DNA from: an uncultured Hungatella sp.
Lineage (GTDB): Bacteria; Bacillota; Clostridia; Lachnospirales; Lachnospiraceae
NCBI GenBank assembly: GCA_910585435.1
Contig: CAJUEJ010000009.1
Span: forward strand, 1 to 64,000
Reading direction: 5' to 3'
Length of the DNA: 64,000 nt
How positions within the stretch are numbered: position 1 is the first letter of the stretch; every line of letters begins with the position of its first letter. The notes under the pieces are model-generated. The model was not told the origin of the DNA and ran no database searches. It was given only the letters and a program-made list of their open reading frames with translations. A program made the translations under genes and the position numbers. This document shows, one piece after another, positions 44,282-51,999 of the stretch.

Positions 44282-44821
44282 TCAGGATTCCTGCCCCTCA
44301 ATCTTTGCATCATAGCTTATAATCCTGCTTAGCTGCTCCTTCAGTTTCCTGTTCTCAATGCTAAGCACGACCATTTCCTGATACACTTTTTTCAACTGTT
44401 CACACGTCTTCCCACACTCATCACACATTAAATCGCAATACATATCTATGTCCTTATCTACAAGCTCCTTTTCAACCGCTTCTTCCTCTTCTTCCTTGCT
44501 TAAATAGCGATAAAAGAGTCCGAAAAATTCCTTGTTGGTCGGACGGCTGATAAATTCGTTTCCGCTGATTTCATACAGTAATTTCAGATTATTAGTTTTC
44601 CAGATAGTCGAGACAGCTGTTCTAATTGCACGTTCAACACACACTGAAGATGTTTGAAACTTTTTTGCAATATCAATATAAAGGGTTTTTGTAATAAAGT
44701 CCAGATATGATGGATTTTTCTGCAGAAGCATCATGCCATATACGATATAACGATACCCGCAAAGTGTAGTTTTTAATCCCAATTTCCTAAGAATAAGTTT
44801 AATCCCACCATAGGAATACAT
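44282..44821 (-). CDS. Stand-alone Spo0A C-terminal (DNA-binding) domain protein with coiled-coil tail
   Basis: 179 residues without a receiver domain. Residues 8-110 align by eye with the DNA-binding half of the window's own Spo0A: LILRKLGLKTTLCGYRYI against Spo0A ILHEIGVPAHIKGYQYL, YIDIAKKFQTSSVCVERAIRTAV against YPNIAKKHQTTSSRVERAIRHAI, and RPTNKEFFGLF against KPTNSEFIALL. A charged linker (EEEEEAVEKE), a cysteine cluster CDLMCDECGKTC (about 130-141) and a coiled coil (to about 170) follow. It could bind 0A boxes without phosphorylation control, or compete with Spo0A. Two 0A-box cores lie upstream. Confidence 0.85.
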   Translation of the reverse strand: MYSYGGIKLILRKLGLKTTLCGYRYIVYGMMLLQKNPSYLDFITKTLYIDIAKKFQTSSVCVERAIRTAVSTIWKTNNLKLLYEISGNEFISRPTNKEFFGLFYRYLSKEEEEEAVEKELVDKDIDMYCDLMCDECGKTCEQLKKVYQEMVVLSIENRKLKEQLSRIISYDAKIEGQES

Positions 44822-44891
44822 TGCAATCCCACCAAAAACATTTGATGGAAATATCTTAAAACGTAAAATTCATGAACGCAACAAAAGCTAT

Positions 44892-44909
44892 TCGACAATT
44901 TCTTGTCGA
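44892..44909. promoter_or_regulatory. Inverted pair of 0A-box cores upstream of the Spo0A-like gene
   Basis: TCGACAA (44892-44898), TTTC, TTGTCGA (44903-44909): a perfect 7-bp inverted repeat. The minus strand reads TTGTCGAAT, containing the full 0A core TGTCGAA; the plus strand reads TTGTCGATA, six of seven. It lies 71-88 bases before the ATG at 44821, where promoter control would act. Confidence 0.7.
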
Positions 44910-45044
44910 TATATAGAGTACCTTTACAGTTTATTATATCGACCTGTTTTTCCACTAAATAATGCCTCAGATTTCTTCTGCAGACTATATTATAATTGAA
45001 AAAGAGGAACCTTGGCAGCCCCTCTCTTCTTCGCTATACAGTAT

Positions 45045-45845
45045 CTATTTTTCCAGCATCCAATCCAAAATCTTCTGAATATACGTATCCCAGAAATCCC
45101 AGTTATGTCCGCCAGGCCCTTCCTCGTATACCAGATCTGCCCCCATATCCTTCATACGGCCATAAGCTTCCTGGTTCATCTTATACAGGAAATCTTCTGT
45201 TCCGCATGCCTGATAAAGCTTAGGAGCTGTCTTTTCCTTCTGGCATCTCCTGTACAGTTCAAACAGATCCTTATCGCTCCCGGCCAGCGCTTCCGGATGC
45301 TCAAAAATCTCATTCCACGGGAACGGGTTGTCAATGATGCCGACTGCAGATTGCGCATAGGAAGCCGCAATATCCAGCGCGCCGGACATGCTGGCCGCCT
45401 TGGAGTACAGATGGGGAGCAGACAATGCCAGATACCAGGCGCCGTAGCCTCCCATGGAGAATCCGGCAATATATGTGTCTTCCCTCTTTTTGGAAACCGG
45501 GAAGACACTGGTGATAAACGCTGGAAGCTCTTCTGTAAAGAACCTGCGGTACGCCAATCCCCGATACATATCCTGATAAAAATTATTCCCTGCTGATGCC
45601 ATCACCAGGGCACAGCATCTGTCCTGGGCATACCTCTCCACATTGCTGTAACGCATCCAGGAGCTGTAATCTCCGTATGCACCGTGAAGAAGATACACCA
45701 CCGGAAGTCCTGATTCATAACCATACCGGGTCTGAACCGCCTTGTCTACGATCTGTTCATTCCCTGAAGGAGAGGGAATCACTACGTTGAGAGAAATATT
45801 ATTCTTCAAAGTTGCACTGTAGTAATGACAATCCATACTGGCCAT
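45045..45845 (-). CDS. Alpha/beta-hydrolase esterase (esterase D/Fes-like)
   Basis: 266 residues from the ATG at 45845, chosen for CAGGAGG 8-10 bases upstream; the frame opens 22 codons earlier. YLLHGAYGDYSSW is the oxyanion-hole region and AGFSMGGYGAWYLAL holds the nucleophile serine (GFSMGG). The catalytic His is in GPGGHNWDFW near the C-terminus. It has no signal peptide. Likely removes acetyl or feruloyl esters from carbohydrates or short esters; the exact substrate is unknown. Confidence 0.9.
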   Translation of the reverse strand: MASMDCHYYSATLKNNISLNVVIPSPSGNEQIVDKAVQTRYGYESGLPVVYLLHGAYGDYSSWMRYSNVERYAQDRCCALVMASAGNNFYQDMYRGLAYRRFFTEELPAFITSVFPVSKKREDTYIAGFSMGGYGAWYLALSAPHLYSKAASMSGALDIAASYAQSAVGIIDNPFPWNEIFEHPEALAGSDKDLFELYRRCQKEKTAPKLYQACGTEDFLYKMNQEAYGRMKDMGADLVYEEGPGGHNWDFWDTYIQKILDWMLEK

Positions 45846-45962
45846 ATAAAATACCTCCTGATTCTTCAAAATAATATTCCTAATTATACCATGTCCTCCA
45901 GAAAATTCCATCCATATTCTCAGCTTTTATCCTGCTTTTCCAAAAAGGGCAGATGCTTCGGC

Positions 45963-48788
45963 TCATTCAAGATACTTCTTCACATACATTCCCGTGTAGG
46001 ATTCAGGACACTGTGCCACCTCCTCCGGTGTTCCCTTGGCAATCACTGTACCGCCCCGGTCGCCGCCTTCCGGCCCCATGTCGATAATATAATCTGCTGT
46101 TTTTATCACATCCAGATTGTGCTCAATCACCACAATGGTATTGCCTCCTTCTGACAGCTTCCTGAGGATATCCACCAGTTTATGGACATCTGCAAAATGC
46201 AGTCCTGTGGTGGGCTCGTCCAGAATATAGATCGTCTTGCCCGTTCCTCTGCGGCTTAGCTCCGTGGCCAGCTTGATCCTCTGGGCCTCTCCGCCGGACA
46301 GCTCCGTGGAAGGCTGTCCCAGACGGATATAGGAGAGGCCTACATCGTAAAGGGTGGCGATCTTACGGTAGACAGAAGGCACATTCTCGAAAAACTTCAT
46401 GGCCTCCTCCACCGTCATATTCAGCACATCATAGATGCTCTTCCCTTTATACTTTACTTCCAGCGTCTCCCTGTTGTACCGCTTGCCTTTGCAGACCTCA
46501 CAGGGCACATAGACATCCGGAAGGAAATGCATCTCTATCTTGATGATTCCGTCGCCGCCGCAGGCCTCGCACCGGCCGCCTTTTACATTGAAGCTGAACC
46601 GCCCTTTTTTATATCCCCGCTCCTTGGCATCCACCGTGGAGGCAAACAGGTCACGGATCATATCAAACACGCCTGTATAGGTAGCCGGGTTTGACCTGGG
46701 TGTCCGTCCTATGGGGGACTGGTCTATGGTGATCACCTTGTCCAGCTGCTCTGTCCCTTCGATCTTCTTGTGCTTTCCGGGAATGGTCCTGGCCCGGTTC
46801 AGCTTTTTAGACAGCTCCTTGTTCAGTATCTCGTTAATCAGGGAACTTTTCCCGGATCCGGACACCCCTGTGACTGCTGTCATGATCCCAAGAGGGATCT
46901 TTACATCGATATTCTTCAGATTATTCTCCGCTGCGCCGCGGATGGTCAGCCATCCTGCAGGCTTGCGCCGTTCCTTTGGCACAGGGATCTGAATTTTTTT
47001 GCTTAAGTATGCTCCTGTGACAGACTCCGGACAGTTGATAATATCCTCCACCGTACCGGCAGCCACCACCTGTCCTCCATGCTCCCCGGCCCCCGGCCCG
47101 ATATCCACTATATAATCTGCGGCCCGCATGGTGTCTTCATCATGCTCCACCACAATCACCGTATTCCCCAGATCCCGCAGGTGGAACAGGGTGCGCAGAA
47201 GCTTGTCATTGTCTCTCTGATGAAGGCCTATGCTGGGCTCATCTAAAATATAGGCAACCCCCACAAGCCCGGACCCGATCTGGGTCGCCAGACGGATTCT
47301 CTGGGCCTCTCCGCCGGACAGTGTTCCTGTGGCCCGGGATAATGCCAGATAATCCAGCCCCACATCAATCAAAAATGTGATCCTGGCCCGGATCTCCTTT
47401 AAGATCTGTGCGCCGATAGCCTGCTGCATGGCGCTTAACTGCAGATCATCTATAAACCGGCGGAAATCCACAATGGACATGTTGGTGGCGTCAAAGATAT
47501 TCATATCTCCCACTGTCACCGCCAGAGACGACTGCTTCAGACGCTTTCCTTTGCACAGGGAACAGGGGGTAATCCTCATGAAGGTCTCGTACTCTGCCTT
47601 GCTGGATTCTGAATAAGTTTCGCGGTACCGCCGCTCCACGTTCCGCAGCAGTCCCTCAAAGGCCACATCATACACGCCTTCCCCTCTCTGTCCCTTGTAA
47701 TGGACCTTCACCTCCCTGCCGTCCGTCCCGTAGATCAGCACATGGCGGATCTCCTCCGGGTACTCCTCAAAAGGCGTATCCAGCCTGAAATCATACTCCT
47801 TCGCCAGAGCATCTAAAATCGCCCTGGTAAAGCTTCCCTTGTCTGCACAGGACTGCCATCCCAGCACAACGATGGCCCCCTGCAGAATGCTTAAGGACTT
47901 GTCCGGAATCATCAGATCCTCATCAAACTCCATCTTATATCCAAGGCCAAAGCAGTCCGGGCAGGCGCCGAAGGGGTTGTTGAAGGAAAAGCTTCTGGGC
48001 TCCACCTCGTCGATGCTGATGCCACAGTCCGGGCAGGCAAAATTCTGGCTGAAATTCAGCATCTCCCCATCCGTCACATCCACCATCATCAGCCCGTTGC
48101 CCAGGCTCATGGCTGTCTCGATAGAGTCCGTCAGCCTCTTTTCAATGCCGGACCGTACTACCAGACGGTCTACGATGATCTCTATAGTATGCTTTATATT
48201 CTTATCCAGCTTAATCTCTTCCGACAGCTCATACTGATTCCCGTCGATCCGAATCCGCACGTAGCCGCTTTTCCTGGCCTGATCCAAGACCTTTACATGC
48301 TCCCCCTTCCGCCCCCGTACCACCGGGGCAAGAACCTGTATCTTGGTTCTCTCAGGCATAGCCAGAATCTGATCCACCATCTGATCCACACTCTGCTTCT
48401 TGATCTCCCTTCCGCACTTGGGACAATGAGGGATACCGATCCGGGCGTATAAAAGACGCATGTAATCATAGATCTCTGTCACAGTTCCCACCGTTGACCT
48501 GGGATTCCGGTTGGTAGACTTCTGGTCAATGGATATGGCCGGTGAAAGGCCTTCGATACTCTCCACATCCGGCTTCTCCATCTGCCCTAAAAACTGTCTG
48601 GCATAGGAGGACAATGACTCCATATACCGCCTCTGCCCCTCCGCATAGATGGTGTCAAAAGCCAGGGAGGACTTTCCCGAGCCGCTTAACCCTGTCAGCA
48701 CCACCATCTGATCCCTGGGAATATCGAGAGTCACATCCTTTAAATTGTGTTCGTTGGCGCCCCGAATTTTAATATATTGTTTTGACAT
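45963..48788 (-). CDS. uvrA: Excinuclease ABC subunit A
   Basis: 941 residues, standard. Damage-recognition ATPase of nucleotide excision repair. Walker A motifs GLSGSGKSS (about 33) and GVSGSGKSS (about 640), two ABC signatures (LSGGEAQRIRLATQIGSG and LSGGEAQRIKLATELSRR), and zinc-finger cysteine pairs (CPDCG...CPDC and CEACGGDG...CEVC) are intact. No uvrB is adjacent in this window, whereas the two are neighbours in many Firmicutes. Confidence 0.98.
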   Translation of the reverse strand: MSKQYIKIRGANEHNLKDVTLDIPRDQMVVLTGLSGSGKSSLAFDTIYAEGQRRYMESLSSYARQFLGQMEKPDVESIEGLSPAISIDQKSTNRNPRSTVGTVTEIYDYMRLLYARIGIPHCPKCGREIKKQSVDQMVDQILAMPERTKIQVLAPVVRGRKGEHVKVLDQARKSGYVRIRIDGNQYELSEEIKLDKNIKHTIEIIVDRLVVRSGIEKRLTDSIETAMSLGNGLMMVDVTDGEMLNFSQNFACPDCGISIDEVEPRSFSFNNPFGACPDCFGLGYKMEFDEDLMIPDKSLSILQGAIVVLGWQSCADKGSFTRAILDALAKEYDFRLDTPFEEYPEEIRHVLIYGTDGREVKVHYKGQRGEGVYDVAFEGLLRNVERRYRETYSESSKAEYETFMRITPCSLCKGKRLKQSSLAVTVGDMNIFDATNMSIVDFRRFIDDLQLSAMQQAIGAQILKEIRARITFLIDVGLDYLALSRATGTLSGGEAQRIRLATQIGSGLVGVAYILDEPSIGLHQRDNDKLLRTLFHLRDLGNTVIVVEHDEDTMRAADYIVDIGPGAGEHGGQVVAAGTVEDIINCPESVTGAYLSKKIQIPVPKERRKPAGWLTIRGAAENNLKNIDVKIPLGIMTAVTGVSGSGKSSLINEILNKELSKKLNRARTIPGKHKKIEGTEQLDKVITIDQSPIGRTPRSNPATYTGVFDMIRDLFASTVDAKERGYKKGRFSFNVKGGRCEACGGDGIIKIEMHFLPDVYVPCEVCKGKRYNRETLEVKYKGKSIYDVLNMTVEEAMKFFENVPSVYRKIATLYDVGLSYIRLGQPSTELSGGEAQRIKLATELSRRGTGKTIYILDEPTTGLHFADVHKLVDILRKLSEGGNTIVVIEHNLDVIKTADYIIDMGPEGGDRGGTVIAKGTPEEVAQCPESYTGMYVKKYLE

Positions 48789-48903
48789 GAAAAAACTCCT
48801 TATCGTCTCTCATCATAGTGTATCCCAACTTTGGATTCCGGAAACAATCATATCATATAAAACAGGTTTTTGCAAACATTTGTTCGGAATATTTGAATTA
48901 ATC

Positions 48904-48933
48904 GGCCGCCCTCATAAAAGAATGAAGGCGGCC
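48904..48933. terminator. Hairpin downstream of the L,D-transpeptidase gene
   Basis: GGCCGCC (48904-48910) pairs with GGCGGCC (48927-48933), with inner pairing of CTCAT/ATGAA positions. The T-run on the minus strand is weak. It begins 12 bp past the stop. Confidence 0.55.
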
Positions 48934-48945
48934 TGTCACATCTGT

Positions 48946-50841
48946 CTATGCAAACGGTGTTTCAAACGGTCCTGCCGGGGGACTGGTTTCTGCCTCTCCG
49001 CCCGGCATATTTCCCGGCCCGGCAGGGTCTCCGGAACCTACCGATTCTCCCGAACCTACCGAATCTCCTGGACCTACCGGCCCTCCTGGATCTCCCGGCC
49101 CTACCGGCCCGTCAGCCGGATTCTCCGGCAGGGGGCTGGTCTCCTCCGGGACTGTCTCAGGCATGGTGCCTCCAGGGCCTATAGGAACCTCCAGGGCGGT
49201 GGTTGATTCTGAAGCTGAGGATTCCGGTTGAATATCCGGCTGGGTTTCCGGCGCCGGTGTCTCTTGTCCAGGCGGGATGGCCCCTCTGCTTTCTGTCACG
49301 CTCTCCGTCTGTACAGGCGGCGCTTGTGTGGCGGGAGCCCCAGTCTGTGCGGGGGCTGCTGCAGACGAAGTTCCGCCTCCTTTGGAAGAACCGGAGGTTT
49401 TCTGGCTGTCTGTCCCGTCCAGATGGTAACACAGAACCGGCATGCCGGCAGAAATATTTTCAAATATGACCTTTGCCACTGACGGCGGCAGATTGATACA
49501 GCCGTGAGAACCGTTGGTCATATAAATCTTCCCTCCGAAAGAGGAACGCCAGTTGGCGTCATGCATACCGATATTGCCGTTAAACGGCATCCAGTACTTT
49601 ACCGGAGTCCGGTAAGTGGCGCCTTTGAGCACTGCATCCCTCTGTTTATACGTCAAAGGATATGCCCCTGAGGGAGTGTCATCCCCTCTGGCATGGCTTC
49701 CCGAAACAAAATCAGATTCTATCACCAGATTCCCGTCTTTGTAGAAGAACAGATGCTGAGCCGTCAGATTGATCTCCACGTACGTGTTCCCGTAATCATT
49801 GGCTCCATGGCTGTTGGCCCTCTGGGTATATACCGGCTCCCGTGTCTGGCTCTCACCGGACAAAAGTACAGCATTAAGCTCTTCCGCCTCTTTTTTCTGA
49901 TCCATCCTCCAGCCGTAAAAGCCCCTGCTGATAGTGACCGTGGAACCGTATGAGGTCTTAAGAGTCTTTTCCTGATATGCCGTATCATATTGGGATGCCA
50001 GCCCTTTTACATAGGCAGCTATCTGCTCCGCATCAAAAGACACCTGGTCGTCCTCCCCTATGGCCATCCACTGGGCAATAGTATCGCCGTCCAGCACCTC
50101 TCTCTCATCTCCGAACAGATAGGTCACCGTCATGGTTACATACCGGTTCAGATTTGCCGCCCTTGCCTGAAGTTCCTCATCCTCAGAAGTCTTCTCTGCC
50201 TTTTTATATGCGTCCAGCTCTTCCAGATTCAGCTCTGTCTCCAGGTTTGAGATGGCAGCCACAATCCCTGAAGCCACCTTGTCCGGCTCCAGTACAGTCC
50301 CCGGTTCCTCAGGAACCACCCGAAAGCCCTGCCCGCTCTCATACTCTGACACATAGGCATCCTTAGGCTCCCTGGCGTTTTCCTCCGAAAGACAGGAAAG
50401 ACTCTCTATCTTGTCCTGAAGCTTATCCTCATCATAGGCAATCATGGTGGAAATCTCATACTCCGTGCCCTGTGACTGCCACCACCTTAAAGGATCCTGG
50501 GCCTCTAAGTATTCCTCCAGACTGCCGTCAAACACAGAATGAAGACCTATCTCCTCCCCGGTTATCCGCTCCGTAACTCCCTCCCGCCCTTTTATGGTAA
50601 GGGTATATCCTTCAATGCCTGCTGCTATCAGATCCCTGACTTCCCCGGTGGTCTTATTGGACACATCATGTCCGTTGATCACCGTGTTGGGAAAAAATAC
50701 GGTCTCATACTGTTTCCCCATATACAGATATAGTCCTGCCGCCGCCCCTGCCGCCGCAAGGACCGTTACCGTTCCGATCGCAACCGCTTTTACAGGAAAG
50801 GGCTTTTTCTTTCTGCTTTTTGGTTTAGGCCCTTCACTCAT
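48946..50841 (-). CDS. L,D-transpeptidase (YkuD) with peptidoglycan-binding domain and Pro/Gly-rich tail
   Basis: 631 residues. A membrane anchor at about 18-41 follows a basic start. Residues 50-330 hold putative peptidoglycan-binding (PG_binding_4-like) repeats, and 350-475 the YkuD domain with GMHDANW (H427) and SHGCINLP (catalytic C448). It makes 3-3 cross-links in the wall. The 150-residue tail (480-631) is Pro/Gly/Thr/Ser-rich and ends in collagen-like steps (VGPGDPGGPVGPGD), likely a wall-spanning or surface-exposed spacer. The gene stands alone, 19 bp downstream of mscL. Confidence 0.92.
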   Translation of the reverse strand: MSEGPKPKSRKKKPFPVKAVAIGTVTVLAAAGAAAGLYLYMGKQYETVFFPNTVINGHDVSNKTTGEVRDLIAAGIEGYTLTIKGREGVTERITGEEIGLHSVFDGSLEEYLEAQDPLRWWQSQGTEYEISTMIAYDEDKLQDKIESLSCLSEENAREPKDAYVSEYESGQGFRVVPEEPGTVLEPDKVASGIVAAISNLETELNLEELDAYKKAEKTSEDEELQARAANLNRYVTMTVTYLFGDEREVLDGDTIAQWMAIGEDDQVSFDAEQIAAYVKGLASQYDTAYQEKTLKTSYGSTVTISRGFYGWRMDQKKEAEELNAVLLSGESQTREPVYTQRANSHGANDYGNTYVEINLTAQHLFFYKDGNLVIESDFVSGSHARGDDTPSGAYPLTYKQRDAVLKGATYRTPVKYWMPFNGNIGMHDANWRSSFGGKIYMTNGSHGCINLPPSVAKVIFENISAGMPVLCYHLDGTDSQKTSGSSKGGGTSSAAAPAQTGAPATQAPPVQTESVTESRGAIPPGQETPAPETQPDIQPESSASESTTALEVPIGPGGTMPETVPEETSPLPENPADGPVGPGDPGGPVGPGDSVGSGESVGSGDPAGPGNMPGGEAETSPPAGPFETPFA

Positions 50842-50860
50842 TGAATCGTCTCTTTCCTTT

Positions 50861-51343
50861 CTACACTTCCCTGCTTTCCTTCAGCAAATCCCTGATTTCT
50901 GTCAGAAGCTCCTCTGTGGTAGGCCCTGCCGGCACAGGCGCCGGTTCCGCTTTCTTCTCTTCTTCATGATGAAATTTAGACATAACCACTGCCACAGCCT
51001 TCACCATAAAAAACATGCACAGCCCCACAATCAGAAAATCCACAATGTTCTGGATAAAGCTTCCGTAAAGAACCGCTGCCTCCGGAGTCACCACATTCCC
51101 GGCCTCATCAAGCACTGCCGGGTGAATCACACATTTGTACTCATTAAAAGAAGCTCCCCCTGTCACGGCTCCCAGCAAAGGCATGAGAATATCATTCACC
51201 AGGGAGGTGACAATCTTGCTGAAAGCACCGCCGATGATGACGCCGACTGCCATATCGATAATATTTCCCTTCAATATAAAAGCCTTGAATTCGCTCATGG
51301 TTCCGCTTAATTTTTTCTCTAAATCGTTCTTTTTCTTTCCCAT
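50861..51343 (-). CDS. mscL: Large-conductance mechanosensitive channel
   Basis: 160 residues from the ATG at 51343 (AAAGGGGATAAT upstream). It opens under membrane tension and releases solutes. The first helix region FILKGNIIDMAVGVIIGGAFSKIV is split over helix 1, and the second helix is at about 90-115. A charged C-terminal bundle (LTEIRDLLKESREV) is present. The frame is open 30 codons further but runs into the phosphoesterase gene. Confidence 0.96.
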   Translation of the reverse strand: MGKKKNDLEKKLSGTMSEFKAFILKGNIIDMAVGVIIGGAFSKIVTSLVNDILMPLLGAVTGGASFNEYKCVIHPAVLDEAGNVVTPEAAVLYGSFIQNIVDFLIVGLCMFFMVKAVAVVMSKFHHEEEKKAEPAPVPAGPTTEELLTEIRDLLKESREV

Positions 51344-51398
51344 ATTATCCCCTTTCACCGTGTAAACCCGGCAGATATCTTCTTGTCTGGCCAAACCC

Positions 51399-51995
51399 TT
51401 ACGGATACTCCACAATATAATACTCGTACCCATTGATCACCGTAGTCTTCCCGTAGGTATCCCTCCGCTTGAATCCGGTACCGTAGGTGGCGTGGACATG
51501 TCCGTGGCAGAACAGCTTGGGCTCATATTTTTCCATCAGCGTCCGGAAGCAGTCAAATCCCCGGTGGGGAAGATCCTCCAGATCGTTCACCTTATAAGCC
51601 GGTGCATGGGACACTAAAATATCAAACCCTCTGTGCTTCCACAGCTTCCACCGCAATCTCTTTATCCGCCATCGCATGGCCCGCTCCGAATACTGGTTGC
51701 TGGAACCGGGAATATACTCCATAGAGCCTCCCAGTCCCAGAATCCGGATCCCCTTGTACACAAAAATGTCATCTTCAATACAGATACATCCCTCCGGCGG
51801 CTTAATTTCATATCCTCTGTCGTGATTTCCCATAACATAAAGCACCGGCACATGGCAGAACGTGGCAAAAAAGCTTAGATAATTTGCTTCCAGATCCCCG
51901 CAGGAAATAATCAGATCAACGTCTTTCAGTTTTTCTGGTTCATAGTAATCATACAGATATTTTGACTCATGATCTGCCAGTACCAGAATGTTCAT
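51399..51995 (-). CDS. Metallophosphoesterase family protein
   Basis: 198 residues from the ATG at 51995; an earlier ATG (52025) would overlap the BMP gene by 26 bp. Motifs: ADHESK, SCGDLE (metal binding), MGNHDRGYE (GNHD), VSHAPAY and GHVHATYG, the complete set of a calcineurin-like hydrolase. The first motif is ADHES rather than the usual DxH, so one metal site may differ. The substrate is unknown. It follows the ParB-like/BMP gene with 5 bp spacing and precedes mscL. Confidence 0.88.
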   Translation of the reverse strand: MNILVLADHESKYLYDYYEPEKLKDVDLIISCGDLEANYLSFFATFCHVPVLYVMGNHDRGYEIKPPEGCICIEDDIFVYKGIRILGLGGSMEYIPGSSNQYSERAMRWRIKRLRWKLWKHRGFDILVSHAPAYKVNDLEDLPHRGFDCFRTLMEKYEPKLFCHGHVHATYGTGFKRRDTYGKTTVINGYEYYIVEYP

Positions 51996-51999
51996 AGGT

